DNA of 64,000 nt from Pseudarthrobacter sp. NS4 (GCF_024758005.1 NZ_CP103288.1:1922001-1986000), one strand, 5' to 3'; shown: positions 25,116-34,911, counted from the stretch's first letter. Numbers and translations: made by a program. Notes: generated by a model not told the origin, from the sequence alone.

Positions 25116-26501
25116 ATGACCGAGAACCTGATCCATGCCCGCGAGGTCCTTGCCGACGCCGTGATAGACGACCGTGAGAACGGCATCATCCGGGCCAAGC
25201 GCGAAATCTTCACCGACCAGGAGATCTTCGAGCTCGAGATGAAGCACATCTTCGAAGGCAACTGGGTGTACCTGGCCCATGAGTCCCAGATCCCCAACGT
25301 GGGTGACTACTTCACCACTTACATCGGCCGCACCCCGGTGATGATCACCCGGGACAAGGACGAGAAGCTCAACTGCATCGTCAACGCCTGTTCGCACCGC
25401 GGCGCCATGCTGTGCCGCCGCAAGACGGACAACCGCACCACCTTCACCTGCCCGTTCCACGGCTGGACGTTCAAGAACTCCGGCGAGCTGCTGAAGGTCA
25501 AGGACTCCCGGAACGCCGGCTACCCCGAGACCTTCAACAAGGAAGGCTCGCACGACCTCACCAAGGTGGCCCGCTTCGAGTCCTACCGCGGCTTCCTGTT
25601 CGGCTCGCTGAAGGCTGACGTGCTTCCGCTCGAGGAGCACCTGGGCGACGCCACCAAGGTGATCGACTCGATCGTTGACCAGTCACCCGACGGCCTGGAG
25701 GTGCTGCGCGGTTCCTCCACCTACACCTACGACGGCAACTGGAAAGTCCAGGCGGAGAACGGCGCCGACGGCTACCACGTCACGGCCGTGCACTGGAACT
25801 ACGCCGCCACCACCGCCCGCCGCAGCGCCGGTGACTCCGCCAACACGACCAAGGCCATGGACGCCGGCAAATGGGGCAAGGTCAAGGGGGGCTTCTACTC
25901 CTACGACCACGGGCACCTGCTGCTGTGGCAGGAATGGACCAACCCCGAGGACCGCCCGCTCTGGGACCGCCGCGAGGAACTGGTCCAGAAGTACGGCGAG
26001 GAGATGGCCAACTTCATGATCAACATCTCGCGCAACCTGTGCCTGTACCCGAACGTGTACATCATGGACCAGTTCTCCTCGCAGATCCGCCACTTCCGGC
26101 CGATTTCCGCGGACCAGACCGAGGTGACGATCTACTGCATCGCTCCCAAGGGCGAGTCCCAGGAGAACCGCTCCAAGCGCATCCGGCAGTACGAGGACTT
26201 CTTCAACGCCACCGGCATGGCCACGCCGGACGATTTGGAGGAATTCCGCTCCTGCAACAAGACCTACTGGGCCACCAGCGCCCCGTGGAACGACATGACC
26301 CGCGGCTCCACCCACGAGATCGCCGGTCCGGACGAGCAGGCCCAGGCCCTGGGCATGACCAGGGTCATCGCCTCCGGCGTGCGCACCGAAGACGAAGGGC
26401 TCTACCCCATCCAGCACGGGTACTGGAAGGAAGTCATGGACCGTGCCCTGGCGGAGGAAGAGGAGCGTTCCGCGCCGGACTGTGTCCCCGTCTCCGCCTG
26501 A
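25116..26501 (+). CDS. benA: Benzoate 1,2-dioxygenase, large (alpha) subunit
   Basis: 461 residues. Rieske-type ring-hydroxylating oxygenase that converts benzoate to the 1,2-cis-diol with BenB and BenC. Rieske ligands are Cys92 and His94 (CSHRGA) and Cys112 and His115 (CPFHGW). The catalytic domain shows the bridging Asp218 and iron ligands His221 and His226 in [14 protein letters not shown]. The ATG at 25116 has GAGGGAG six to seven bases upstream; an ATG five codons earlier has none. First gene of benABCD, with benB starting 35 bases downstream. Confidence 0.96.
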   Translation: MTENLIHAREVLADAVIDDRENGIIRAKREIFTDQEIFELEMKHIFEGNWVYLAHESQIPNVGDYFTTYIGRTPVMITRDKDEKLNCIVNACSHRGAMLCRRKTDNRTTFTCPFHGWTFKNSGELLKVKDSRNAGYPETFNKEGSHDLTKVARFESYRGFLFGSLKADVLPLEEHLGDATKVIDSIVDQSPDGLEVLRGSSTYTYDGNWKVQAENGADGYHVTAVHWNYAATTARRSAGDSANTTKAMDAGKWGKVKGGFYSYDHGHLLLWQEWTNPEDRPLWDRREELVQKYGEEMANFMINISRNLCLYPNVYIMDQFSSQIRHFRPISADQTEVTIYCIAPKGESQENRSKRIRQYEDFFNATGMATPDDLEEFRSCNKTYWATSAPWNDMTRGSTHEIAGPDEQAQALGMTRVIASGVRTEDEGLYPIQHGYWKEVMDRALAEEEERSAPDCVPVSA

Positions 26502-26536
26502 CAGAGCCCACCGGAACCAGAGAGAGCGCAGAACCC

Positions 26537-27073
26537 ATGACCAACCTGACCCAAACCGCCCCGGTCCTCAAGGCCGCGGAGGAGATTGCAACCCTCGAAA
26601 CCGTCCGGGCGTTCCTTTACCGGGAAGCCCGTCTGCTGGACGACCGCCAGTTCGATGAGTGGCTCGAGTGCTACCACCCCGACTCCGAATTCTGGATGCC
26701 GGCCTGGGACGTGGATGACCAGCTGACGCAGGACCCGCAGAACGAGATCTCCCTTATCTACTACGACAACCGCGGCGGCATCGAGGACCGGGTGTTCCGG
26801 ATCAAGACCGACCGGTCTTCGGCCACCTCCCTCCCCGAGCCGCGCACGGGGCACAACATCACGGACGTTGAGGTTTTGGCGAACGACTGCGGCCGGGTCG
26901 AGGTGCGCTTCAACTGGTTCACGCTCTACTTCCGCTACAACACGACGGACACGTACTTCGGCACCAGCTACTACACGATCGACCTTTCCGGCCCGGAGCC
27001 GGTGATCCTGAAGAAGAAGGTAGTCCTGAAGAACGACTACATCCACCACGTGGTGGACGTCTACATGATCTGA
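26537..27073 (+). CDS. benB: Benzoate 1,2-dioxygenase, small (beta) subunit
   Basis: 178 residues, typical of ring-hydroxylating beta subunits, which have an SnoaL-like cone fold and hold the hexamer together. Characteristic segments are VRAFLYREARLLDDRQFDEWL, HPDSEFWMPAWD, YYDNRGGIEDRVFRI and the C-terminal KKKVVLKNDYIHHVVDVYMI. It lies between benA and benC in one operon. Confidence 0.95.
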   Translation: MTNLTQTAPVLKAAEEIATLETVRAFLYREARLLDDRQFDEWLECYHPDSEFWMPAWDVDDQLTQDPQNEISLIYYDNRGGIEDRVFRIKTDRSSATSLPEPRTGHNITDVEVLANDCGRVEVRFNWFTLYFRYNTTDTYFGTSYYTIDLSGPEPVILKKKVVLKNDYIHHVVDVYMI

Positions 27074-27143
27074 CCTGCCCGCAGGGCATGCCACAACTTT
27101 TCCCCGGGACGCGACGACGCGCCCGCCCAGTCAGGAGGACCCC

Positions 27144-28715
27144 ATGGGCCACAAAGTAGCCCTCAGCTTCGAAGACGGCGTCACCAAAGTCATCAAGGTC
27201 GGCGACTATGAGACCGTCATGGACGCGGCCTACAAGGCGCGCATCAACATTCCGTCAGACTGCCGCGACGGCGCCTGCGGCACCTGCAAGGCGTTCTGCG
27301 ATTCCGGTTCCTTCGACCCGGGCGACTACATCGACGACGCCATGACCGAAGAGGAGCTCGAAAAGGGCTACCTGCTGACCTGCCAGGCCGTCCCGGAATC
27401 GGACCTGGCCATCCAGATCCCGGCCACGTCGGAGTCGGCCAAGACGGCGGCGGCCACCTTCAGCTCCACCATCAAGGAGCTCAACCGGCACACGGACTCC
27501 ACGGTGTCCTTCACCCTTGAGGTGGACAACCGGGACGCACTGGCGTTCCTTCCCGGCCAGTACGTCAACCTCAAGGTCCCCGGGACCGACGCCGAGCGCT
27601 CCTACTCCTTCAGCAGCGGCCCCGAGGTGCAGGACACGTCCTTCATGGTCCGTGTCACCCCGCAGGGCGCCATGTCCGAGTACCTGCGCGACCGCGCCGC
27701 AGTAGGCGACTCGATCGACTTCACCGGCCCCTACGGATCGTTCTTCCTGCGGGAGCCCAAGCGGCCCCTGCTGCTTCTGGCCGGCGGCACCGGCCTGGCC
27801 CCGCTCCTGTCCATCCTGGAAAAGCTCTCCGAAAACCCGCCGTCCACCCCGGTCCACCTCATTTACGGCCTCACCCGCGAGGCGGACATCGTGGGCCTGG
27901 ACTGGCTGCGTGCCTACGAGGCTAAGCTGCCCGGCTTCACCTGGGATTACATCGCCTCCGAGCCCGGTACCTCCGCCCCGCACACCGGCTACGTCACCCA
28001 GATCATCGAACCGAAGCACCTTAGCGAAGGCGACGTGGACATCTACCTTTGCGGCCCGCCCCCCATGGTCAATGCCGTCTCCAAGTGGCTGGACACCGAA
28101 GGCATCCAGCCTGCCAACTTCTACTTCGAGCGGTTCGCGCCGAAGGAGACCACCGGAGGCGACGCCGAGACCGGAGTCCCGGCGCCGGCCGAGAAGATCC
28201 AGGCCGAAGGCGACACGATGAGCCGCGGCGAGGCAGTGTCCTCGCTGGAGACCGGCCGGCTGGATTTCCGCAAGGAGGACAGCTTCGTCCAGCTCGACGC
28301 CCGCATGGGCCTGGAGTTGGCGGTCAGTGAACTGCTGCTGGGCCGGCTCAGCGAGGAGCAGCTGCGCCAGTTCCGCCGGCTCGCCGAAGCTACTACGGCG
28401 TCAGTGGACGGCGGGAGCATCAGGGATCCCGAGGAGTTCGCGCGCACCAACGAGGAATTCCACGAGTACCTCTTCATGGTCTGCGACAACCCCATGCTGC
28501 TGGAGTCCTACCGCCGCCTGGATGTGCACGCCCAGATGGCCGCGGTCCTCGAAGCCGGAACGCCGATCTTCGCGCGGGTCACCCAGGACCACCTGGACAT
28601 CGTGGACGCCTTCGAACGAGGTGACAAGGACAGCCTCCGCGCCGTTATCACCGCGCACGCTCACGACGCGAAGGACACCATGGCCGGCGCCATCGACGCC
28701 AAGGCCGCCCTCTGA
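27144..28715 (+). CDS. benC: Benzoate 1,2-dioxygenase electron-transfer component with a C-terminal FCD-like domain
   Basis: 523 residues. Residues 1-100 are a plant-type [2Fe-2S] ferredoxin (CRDGACGTC plus a later Cys), 105-235 an FAD domain (RSYSFSS for FAD binding) and 235-335 an NAD domain (LLLAGGTGLAPLLSIL, CGPPPMV). A Pro/Ala-rich linker leads to about 165 extra residues resembling the FCD ligand-binding domain of FadR-type regulators: EFHEYLFMVCDNPMLLESYRRL and HLDIVDAFERGDKDSLRAVI with AHAH. A plain BenC is about 340 residues. AGGAGG precedes the ATG. The benD ATG overlaps the stop. The role of the extra domain is unknown; substrate sensing or subunit binding are possible. Confidence 0.93.
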   Translation: MGHKVALSFEDGVTKVIKVGDYETVMDAAYKARINIPSDCRDGACGTCKAFCDSGSFDPGDYIDDAMTEEELEKGYLLTCQAVPESDLAIQIPATSESAKTAAATFSSTIKELNRHTDSTVSFTLEVDNRDALAFLPGQYVNLKVPGTDAERSYSFSSGPEVQDTSFMVRVTPQGAMSEYLRDRAAVGDSIDFTGPYGSFFLREPKRPLLLLAGGTGLAPLLSILEKLSENPPSTPVHLIYGLTREADIVGLDWLRAYEAKLPGFTWDYIASEPGTSAPHTGYVTQIIEPKHLSEGDVDIYLCGPPPMVNAVSKWLDTEGIQPANFYFERFAPKETTGGDAETGVPAPAEKIQAEGDTMSRGEAVSSLETGRLDFRKEDSFVQLDARMGLELAVSELLLGRLSEEQLRQFRRLAEATTASVDGGSIRDPEEFARTNEEFHEYLFMVCDNPMLLESYRRLDVHAQMAAVLEAGTPIFARVTQDHLDIVDAFERGDKDSLRAVITAHAHDAKDTMAGAIDAKAAL

Positions 28716-29542
28716 TGGCAGCGCCGTACGCCGGGCAATTCGTGACCCCCGGCAGGTTCGGCGGCAAGGTCGCCGTCGTCACCGGTGCAGCCCAGGGGAT
28801 CGGCCGGAAAGTGGCCGAACGCATCGGCGCTGAAGGCGGGGCAGTGGTCCTGGTGGACCGCGCGGAACTGGTCCACGACGTGGCCCGCGCCATCGAAGAA
28901 GCCGCCAAGGCCTCCGGTTCCGGGGGCTCGGCCACGTCCGTCGCTGCGGACCTGGAGACCTTCGCCGGTGCTACACAGGCCGTCAAGGCAGCGCTGGCCG
29001 CCCACGCACGCGTGGATGTCCTGGTCAACAATGTGGGCGGCACCATCTGGGCACGCCCCTACGAGGAATACGACGAGGACAAGATCGAGAAGGAGATCCG
29101 CCGCTCGCTATTCCCTACCCTCTGGAGCTGCCGGGCGGTGCTGCCGGCGATGCTGGAACAGGAGTCGGGGACCATCGTCAACGTGTCCTCGGTGGCCACC
29201 CGCGGCATGCACCGCGTCCCGTACGCCGCGGCAAAGGGCGGCGTCAACGCCCTGACCCAGGCCTTGGCCATGGAGGTGGCTGGCCGGGGCATCCGCGTAG
29301 TCGCCACCGCGCCGGGCGGCACCGAGGCGCCGCCGCGGAAGGTCAAGCGCGGGCCGGAAGCCCAATCCGCCACCGAGAAGGCCTGGTACCAGGTGATCGT
29401 GGACCAGACCGTGGAATCGTCCTTCATGAAGCGCTACGGCACCCTTGACGAGCAGGCCGCGCCCATCGTCTTCCTCGCCTCCGACGAAGCGTCCTACCTC
29501 ACCGGCAGCATCCTCCCGGTGGCCGGCGGGGACCTGGGGTAG
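28715..29542 (+). CDS. benD: 1,6-dihydroxycyclohexa-2,4-diene-1-carboxylate dehydrogenase
   Basis: 275 residues, a classical short-chain dehydrogenase. It oxidises and decarboxylates the benzoate cis-diol to catechol, using NAD+. Visible features are the nucleotide motif TGAAQGIGR, the NNVGG segment, the catalytic Ser region NVSSVATRG, and YAAAKGG holding the active Tyr and Lys. The ATG overlaps the benC stop (TGATG), so translation is coupled. The next gene, benR, begins four bases after the stop if its GTG start is used. Confidence 0.94.
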   Translation: MAAPYAGQFVTPGRFGGKVAVVTGAAQGIGRKVAERIGAEGGAVVLVDRAELVHDVARAIEEAAKASGSGGSATSVAADLETFAGATQAVKAALAAHARVDVLVNNVGGTIWARPYEEYDEDKIEKEIRRSLFPTLWSCRAVLPAMLEQESGTIVNVSSVATRGMHRVPYAAAKGGVNALTQALAMEVAGRGIRVVATAPGGTEAPPRKVKRGPEAQSATEKAWYQVIVDQTVESSFMKRYGTLDEQAAPIVFLASDEASYLTGSILPVAGGDLG

Positions 29543-29545
29543 CCC

Positions 29546-32428
29546 GTGGACCCCCGCCGGAAGGGGCGGGCAGGCAGCTCCGGTAGACTTGCGGCCATGA
29601 CTGCGAGGTCCGCCCAGGGCGATATCGGTGCGGATTCGCCGCTGGTAGGCCGCGATGCGGTGTTCGGGGAGCTCCTGGAAATCGTCCGCACGGTCCGCAA
29701 GGGCAAGGTGGCCACCGTGGTCCTCACCGGCCCCTCGGGTTGCGGAAAAACCGCCGTGCTGGAGTCCTTCCTGGAGCATTGCCGCACGGGCGCGCGCGGC
29801 GTCGGCGTCCTCTCTGCCATGGGCGATGAGTGGGAAGCGCAGTTCGCGCTCGCCGGATACTCCCAGCTCATGCTCACCTCGCCGCTGCGTTCGGCAAAGG
29901 CGTACGACGGCGGTCCGCACCTTCCGGCGACGCCCGTCGCCGCCCTGAGTGCGGACCAGGTGGTCAATTACGCGTCGACGCTGAGCACCCACCTCGAAGG
30001 GCTGCAGTCACACGGAAGCGTGGTGGTCGCCGTCGACGACGTCCACAAGCTGGACGTGGAAAGCCTGCGCATCCTCACGTTCGTCATGCGCCGGCTGCAT
30101 GGCAAGCGGATCCTTTTCCTGCTCACGCTGAACCCCGCGGATGCGCCACGCATCCCCGCCGGCGTCCTGGATTTCCTGACCGGGCACCAGGTGGTCCGGA
30201 TCCCGATGGAGCCGTTCACCGCGCAGCAGGTCCAGGAAGTGGCCCGGCGCCTGCACGGCATCGACCTCAGCGTCACCGCGGCGCACGGGCTGGTCCGGCA
30301 CACGGGCGGCCTGCCGCAGCCCGTGGTAGAGCTGCTGCGCGAGCTGCCCGCGGAAACCTGGCTGGCCTGGTTCCCGTCGCTGCCGCCCACCTCCCGGCTG
30401 CGCGCCAGGGTGCACAGCGTCCTGGATGCCGCCTCGCCCGGACTCGTCGCCGTCGCCGAAGCCGCGTCCGTGCTGGGCCGCAGTGCGGGGCTGTCGGAAG
30501 TAGCCTCCGTCAGCGGAGTGGAGTCCGTCCTCGAAGCCCTGGACGAAGGACACCGCGCCGGCCTCCTGCGGCTGTCCGTGGACCAGGCGCGCTCCGCCGT
30601 CGTGTTCGTTGAACCCGGCACCGCCGAAGCGATTTACGAGCAGATCGTTCCCAGCCGCCGCATCGCGCTGCACCGCCTGGCCGCGGAGGCCGTGGAGCCG
30701 GAGGGCGAAAAGCTGGGGCACTGGGTCTCGGCAACGCCCGCCGCGGACCAGGCGCTCGCCGAAGAACTCGAGGATTTTGCCAACCGCCAAGCGGCCGTGG
30801 GGGCATGGCAGGACGTGGCGACGGCATTGTTTTCCGCGTCCCGCCTGTCGTTGGACATCCGGTCGCGCAACGACCGGCTCCTGCGCGCAGTCGACGCCCT
30901 GGTGGGGGCCGGCAATGTTGCCGAGGCGCAGACCTGGTCCGCCGCCGTCGACGCCCTGCCTCCCTCGCCGCTGCGCTCCTCCGTGCTGGGCTACCTGTCC
31001 ACCGTGTCCGGCCAGAACGACAGCGCCCAAAGCCAGCTGGAAATGGCGTGGCGCACCAGCAACCCGGAGCGCGAACCCAAGGCGGCAGCCCAGGTGGCGC
31101 AGCGTTTTGTCCTGCACGGGGTGGCATCCTGGGACGGGCCGATGATCACCGGCTGGGCGGAACGTGCCATGTCGCTGACCGAGCCCGGAACGCCCGCCCA
31201 TGTCGAGTCGGAAGCCATCTATGGCCTGGGTCTGTATGCCAGGGGCCGTCTGGGGGAGGCAGAGGCCTCGTACCAGCGCGCGTTCGGCCACGCCGCCGAG
31301 AATGCGCAGAAACAGCGCGTGCAGATGGGTGCCGGCTGGCTGGCGCTGAGGATGGACAACGTCGAATCGGCCCTGGCGAACTTTGAGTCGGCGGCCCCCA
31401 CCGAGTACCGGGGCGGGTCGTTGCGGATTTCCCTGTGGGCCGAGGCATGGCTGGCCCGCACGCACCTGGTCCTCGGAAACTGGGACGCCGCTGCGGCCAC
31501 CATAGCCCGTTCCAGTGTCCGCCTGGAAACTTCCCGGATGCCCCTGATCCGGCCTCTGCTGTACTGGACCGCGGCCGAGCTCTGGTCCATGCGAGGGGAC
31601 TGGGACCGTGCCCGCTACTACGTTTCGCAGGCCGCGGTCCAGCCGGGCACCTACCGGGCAATGCAGGTGCCGGCCAGCCTGGCGCGGGCCCGGTTCCACG
31701 AGGCGCGCGCTGACTATGAGAGCGCCCTGGCCGTGCTGCAGCCACTGACCGAGCTGGACCCGTGGACCGAGGACCGCGTGTCCTTTTGGCCGTGGCAGGA
31801 CACGTACGTCAACGCCTTGGTAATGACGGATCAGCTGGATACCGCTGAAGCATTCCTGACGTCCTTCGAGGGGCTGCGGCGCGAGCGCGAAATCCCGTCG
31901 GACATGGCACGGATGGCGTGGGCGCGGGGCCGGCTGCTCGCGGCCCAGGGGGACCCCGACGCGGCCCGGGCGCATTTCGAGGCCGCCCTGGGCCACCTCC
32001 GCGGGCTCAACCGGCCCTACCTGCGGGCCCGGATCAGTTTTGCCTTCGGGCAGAGCATGCGCCGCGCCGGGAAGCGGCGGCTGGCGTCTTCGGTGCTGCG
32101 TGCGGCGAGGGACCTCTACGACTCATTGGGCGCGGCCACCTATGTGGAGCGCTGCGACAGGGAACTCAAGGCGACCGGTCTCGACGTCGGAAATTTCCCC
32201 GACCCTTCCGACACGGTGCTCACCGCCGCCCGGGACCATCACATCCAGCTCACGGCGCAGGAGCAGGCGGTGGCCGAGCTCGTGGCCGGGGGTGCCACCA
32301 ACAAGGAGGCCGCCCGCGCCCTGTTCCTCGCGGAGAAGACCGTGCAGTACCACCTCACGCGGCTCTACCGGAAGATGGGCATCCGCTCCCGCAGCGAACT
32401 AGCCGCCGCGTTCCGGGCCAAGGACTGA
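29546..32428 (+). CDS. benR: Large ATP-binding LuxR-family regulator, probable BenR
   Basis: 960 residues from a GTG at 29546, or 943 from an ATG at 29597; the choice is open because neither has a strong ribosome-binding site. The N-terminal P-loop NTPase has Walker A GPSGCGKTAV and Walker B-like VVVAVDDVHKLD. A long helical, TPR-like middle follows. The last 60 residues are a LuxR-type HTH (LTAQEQAVAELVAGGATNKEAARALFLAEKTVQYHLTRL in two segments). The C. glutamicum ben cluster also has a LuxR-type regulator after benD, so activation of benABCD, and perhaps catA and the transporters, is likely. A terminator overlaps its stop. Confidence 0.88.
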   Translation: MDPRRKGRAGSSGRLAAMTARSAQGDIGADSPLVGRDAVFGELLEIVRTVRKGKVATVVLTGPSGCGKTAVLESFLEHCRTGARGVGVLSAMGDEWEAQFALAGYSQLMLTSPLRSAKAYDGGPHLPATPVAALSADQVVNYASTLSTHLEGLQSHGSVVVAVDDVHKLDVESLRILTFVMRRLHGKRILFLLTLNPADAPRIPAGVLDFLTGHQVVRIPMEPFTAQQVQEVARRLHGIDLSVTAAHGLVRHTGGLPQPVVELLRELPAETWLAWFPSLPPTSRLRARVHSVLDAASPGLVAVAEAASVLGRSAGLSEVASVSGVESVLEALDEGHRAGLLRLSVDQARSAVVFVEPGTAEAIYEQIVPSRRIALHRLAAEAVEPEGEKLGHWVSATPAADQALAEELEDFANRQAAVGAWQDVATALFSASRLSLDIRSRNDRLLRAVDALVGAGNVAEAQTWSAAVDALPPSPLRSSVLGYLSTVSGQNDSAQSQLEMAWRTSNPEREPKAAAQVAQRFVLHGVASWDGPMITGWAERAMSLTEPGTPAHVESEAIYGLGLYARGRLGEAEASYQRAFGHAAENAQKQRVQMGAGWLALRMDNVESALANFESAAPTEYRGGSLRISLWAEAWLARTHLVLGNWDAAAATIARSSVRLETSRMPLIRPLLYWTAAELWSMRGDWDRARYYVSQAAVQPGTYRAMQVPASLARARFHEARADYESALAVLQPLTELDPWTEDRVSFWPWQDTYVNALVMTDQLDTAEAFLTSFEGLRREREIPSDMARMAWARGRLLAAQGDPDAARAHFEAALGHLRGLNRPYLRARISFAFGQSMRRAGKRRLASSVLRAARDLYDSLGAATYVERCDRELKATGLDVGNFPDPSDTVLTAARDHHIQLTAQEQAVAELVAGGATNKEAARALFLAEKTVQYHLTRLYRKMGIRSRSELAAAFRAKD

Positions 32429-32446
32429 CCGGAACGCGGCGTTTTT
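32405..32446 (+). terminator. Rho-independent terminator of the ben operon
   Basis: A perfect 12-bp GC-rich stem (32405-32416 with 32429-32440) followed by GTTTTT. The left arm lies inside the last codons of benR. It separates the ben operon from the convergent catRBC operon, whose last gene stops at 32458. Confidence 0.9.
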
Positions 32447-32457
32447 GGTTCGGGTCC

Positions 32458-32736
32458 CTACTTGACGTCGGAGGGATGCTTGGCCAGCGGCACCACCGAG
32501 ATCTCCATGTACGGGAACAATGGAAGGTTCTGCAGGATGTCGTGGAGTTCGTCGTTGGAGTCAACGTCGAAGATCGAATAGTTGGCGTATTCACCCACCA
32601 CGCGCCAGATTTCCGGCCACTTCCCCGAGCACTGCAGTTCCTGCGAGTAGGCCTTCTCCTTCGCCTTGATCCCGGCCGCCTCGGAGGCGGGCAGGTCTGC
32701 CGGCAGTTTCACGTCCATGTGGACCAGGTACTTCAC
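32458..32736 (-). CDS. catC: Muconolactone delta-isomerase
   Basis: 92 residues, the normal length. It converts muconolactone to 3-oxoadipate enol-lactone and forms a decamer. Recognised by KYLVHMDVKLPADLP, a central KEKAYSQELQCSGKWPEIWRVVG and the C-terminal LPLFPYMEISVVPLAKHPSD. Last gene of catR-catB-catC on the minus strand. The following enzyme genes (catD, catIJ) for 3-oxoadipate are not in this window. Confidence 0.96.
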   Translation of the reverse strand: MKYLVHMDVKLPADLPASEAAGIKAKEKAYSQELQCSGKWPEIWRVVGEYANYSIFDVDSNDELHDILQNLPLFPYMEISVVPLAKHPSDVK

Positions 32737-32763
32737 TGGGTTTCCTTTCGTGGAAGGGGTGGC

Positions 32764-33867
32764 TTAGCGGTCGCGGCGGTAGCGCTCGAGCTTTTCGTCG
32801 TTCACCCCGGTGCCCACGCCGGGGCCTTCGGGGACGCGGATGCGCCCGTCGATGATCTGCAGCGGTTCGGCCAGCAGGTCGTCCGTCATGTCCAGGTAGT
32901 TGGACAGTTCCGCGGCGCGCTTGGCGGTGTGGGCGAAGGCGGCGCCAAACACCACGGAAGCCACGGTGCCCACCTGGGTGTCGATCTGGTTGCCGATGTA
33001 GACGTCGATGCCCATCCCCTCGGCCATTCCCACGATCTTGGCGGCCTCGGTGAACCCGGAGCGGGCCGTCTTGACCGCCAGCAGGTTGGCCCCGCCGTTG
33101 AGGATTTCCTTGGCGGCTTCGCCGAGGTTGGGGGCGGATTCATCCGCTGCGATGGGGATGGGGGAGTTGGCCACCAGCCGGCGGCGGCCCAGGATTTCGC
33201 GGGCGTCATCCGGTTCCTCAAGGAACTGCAGGCCCAGGTCCGCGGTGCGGCGGAGCACTTCGGCGGCCTCGTTCGCGGACCAGCCCCGGTTGGCGTCCAT
33301 GTACAGTTCGGCGTTCTGGCCGAGGCCCTCGCGCAGCACGCGTGCCGCGTCTATGTCCAGGTGGATGGGGCGGCGGCCGGTCTTCAGCTTGAACGTGTTG
33401 ATGCCGTAGGTTTCGCGGAACTCCAGGGCCAGGGCGAGCAGTTCCTGCGCTGGCTTGAAGCCGAGCATGTGGGAGACCCGCAGTGAGTCGGTGTAGCCGC
33501 CCAGCAGTTTGGTGACGGGCTGTCCCAGCGTCTTGCCGATGACGTCCCACACAGCGATATCCACGGCGCCCTTGGCGGTCTGGTTGTGGATGGTCCGGTA
33601 GAGGATCTCCTGGATCTTCTCCCGGTCAAAGATGTCGACGCCGATCAGTTGCGGAGCGAACACGTCCTGCACCACCGCGACGATGGACTTTTGCGTCTCA
33701 CCGTAGGTGTACGGACGCGGCGGGGTGTCCGCGATGCCCACCACGCCGTCGTCCGTGCGGAGGCGGACCAGCACATGGTCGGCTTCGTGGACGGACCCGG
33801 AGGCGAAATGCAGCGGGTGGCGGTAGGGGATCGAGTAGGGAATCGCCTCAATGGCTGCGATTTTCAT
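32764..33867 (-). CDS. catB: Muconate cycloisomerase
   Basis: 367 residues, enolase superfamily. It lactonises cis,cis-muconate to muconolactone with Mn2+ or Mg2+. An N-terminal capping domain precedes the barrel, which has the catalytic K-x-K motif (FKLKTG), metal ligands in YMDANRGW, FLEEPDD and ADESAPN, and a second base Lys in LLAVKTARSG. The ATG overlaps the catR stop by four bases. Confidence 0.95.
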   Translation of the reverse strand: MKIAAIEAIPYSIPYRHPLHFASGSVHEADHVLVRLRTDDGVVGIADTPPRPYTYGETQKSIVAVVQDVFAPQLIGVDIFDREKIQEILYRTIHNQTAKGAVDIAVWDVIGKTLGQPVTKLLGGYTDSLRVSHMLGFKPAQELLALALEFRETYGINTFKLKTGRRPIHLDIDAARVLREGLGQNAELYMDANRGWSANEAAEVLRRTADLGLQFLEEPDDAREILGRRRLVANSPIPIAADESAPNLGEAAKEILNGGANLLAVKTARSGFTEAAKIVGMAEGMGIDVYIGNQIDTQVGTVASVVFGAAFAHTAKRAAELSNYLDMTDDLLAEPLQIIDGRIRVPEGPGVGTGVNDEKLERYRRDR

Positions 33868-34784
33868 GAAGGGGAAAACCTTTCGTCAGTGGGAAGCGGT
33901 TCATGCCCTGGCGCGGTGGCCGCCACGACGACGTCCAGGAAGTTGTGCAGCAGGGCGGAGCGGTGGCCGCGGAGCCAGGCCACGGCGAGTTCCACGGGAG
34001 GTGCGTTTTCGATCTCCCGGTAAGCGACGCCGTCGAGCTGGAAAGCCCGGACCCGGGACGGCATGACTGCCACCCCGCCCCCGGCGGCCACGAAGGCGAG
34101 CATGGTGGAGGTTTCACCTACCACCTGGGTGATGCGCGGCTGGAAGCCGGCCTGGCGGCAGAGGTCCGAGGTGATGCGGTACAGGACGGATTCGGGTGCA
34201 TAGCTGATGAAGTCCTGGTCCTGGAGTTCGTGCATCGCCACCGGCTTGTCCTCGGCCAGGGCGCTGAACGAGGGGACTGCGACGACGAGCGGTTCCTGGT
34301 CGACGACGCGGTAGTCGATCTCCTGGGAGGCGACGGGCGGGCGGAGGAGCGCGGCATCCAGCGTACCGTCCCGGAGCCCGGCTTCCATGGACGGGGTAAG
34401 CATCTCGCCATTCAATGCCAGCGACAGACCCGGCAGCATCTGCTTGGCCAGGCGCGCGATCTGCGGCATCACGCCGTAGGTGGCCGATCCCGAGAAGCCG
34501 ACCCGAAGGACGCCCGTGGCTCCCTTGCCCACCTGGTACACGTCCGCCTTCAGGGTTTCCATGTCATTGACGATCTGCCGCCCGCGGTCCAGCAGGAGTT
34601 CGCCGGCCGCGGTGAGGTCCACGCGGCGGGTGGTGCGGTTAAGCAGCCGGACCCCCAGCTGTTCCTCGAGCTGGCGGATCTGCTGGGAGAGGGGCGGCTG
34701 GGCCATGTGGAGGCGTTTGGCCGCCCTGCCGAAGTGCCGTTCTTCCGCCACCGCAATGAAATAGTTCAGCTGCCGGATGTCCAC
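33864..34784 (-). CDS. catR: LysR-type regulator, probable CatR
   Basis: 306 residues. N-terminal winged HTH (LNYFIAVAEERHFGRAAKRLHMAQPPLSQQIRQLE in two segments) and a periplasmic-binding-fold effector domain typical of CatR/BenM, which bind cis,cis-muconate. It is the first gene of its operon, cotranscribed with catB and catC, rather than divergent from them as in Pseudomonas. The 127 bases between this gene and benK contain an AT-rich stretch around 34830-34870 likely to hold the promoter and the autoregulatory site. Confidence 0.9.
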   Translation of the reverse strand: MDIRQLNYFIAVAEERHFGRAAKRLHMAQPPLSQQIRQLEEQLGVRLLNRTTRRVDLTAAGELLLDRGRQIVNDMETLKADVYQVGKGATGVLRVGFSGSATYGVMPQIARLAKQMLPGLSLALNGEMLTPSMEAGLRDGTLDAALLRPPVASQEIDYRVVDQEPLVVAVPSFSALAEDKPVAMHELQDQDFISYAPESVLYRITSDLCRQAGFQPRITQVVGETSTMLAFVAAGGGVAVMPSRVRAFQLDGVAYREIENAPPVELAVAWLRGHRSALLHNFLDVVVAATAPGHEPLPTDERFSPS

Positions 34785-34911
34785 TGTGCTGCCCTCCCAC
34801 GCGCCCTGCCAAGGGTCGGCCCTGGACGACTATTGATTCAAAGAATAACCCTAAAAGTACTTACTAGTGCATTTCTTCGACTCAATGACGTTCAGGGCAG
34901 ACCGCTGTGCG

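Noticed and set aside
30008..31996. Open frame of 662 codons on the minus strand opposite benR
   Set aside because: It lies wholly antisense to a well-supported regulator gene, has no ribosome-binding site or domain, and reflects high GC content in which stop codons are rare.
31918..33486. Plus-strand frame of 522 codons across the end of benR, catC and catB
   Set aside because: Out of frame with benR, antisense to catC and catB, and it crosses the terminator; no protein features.
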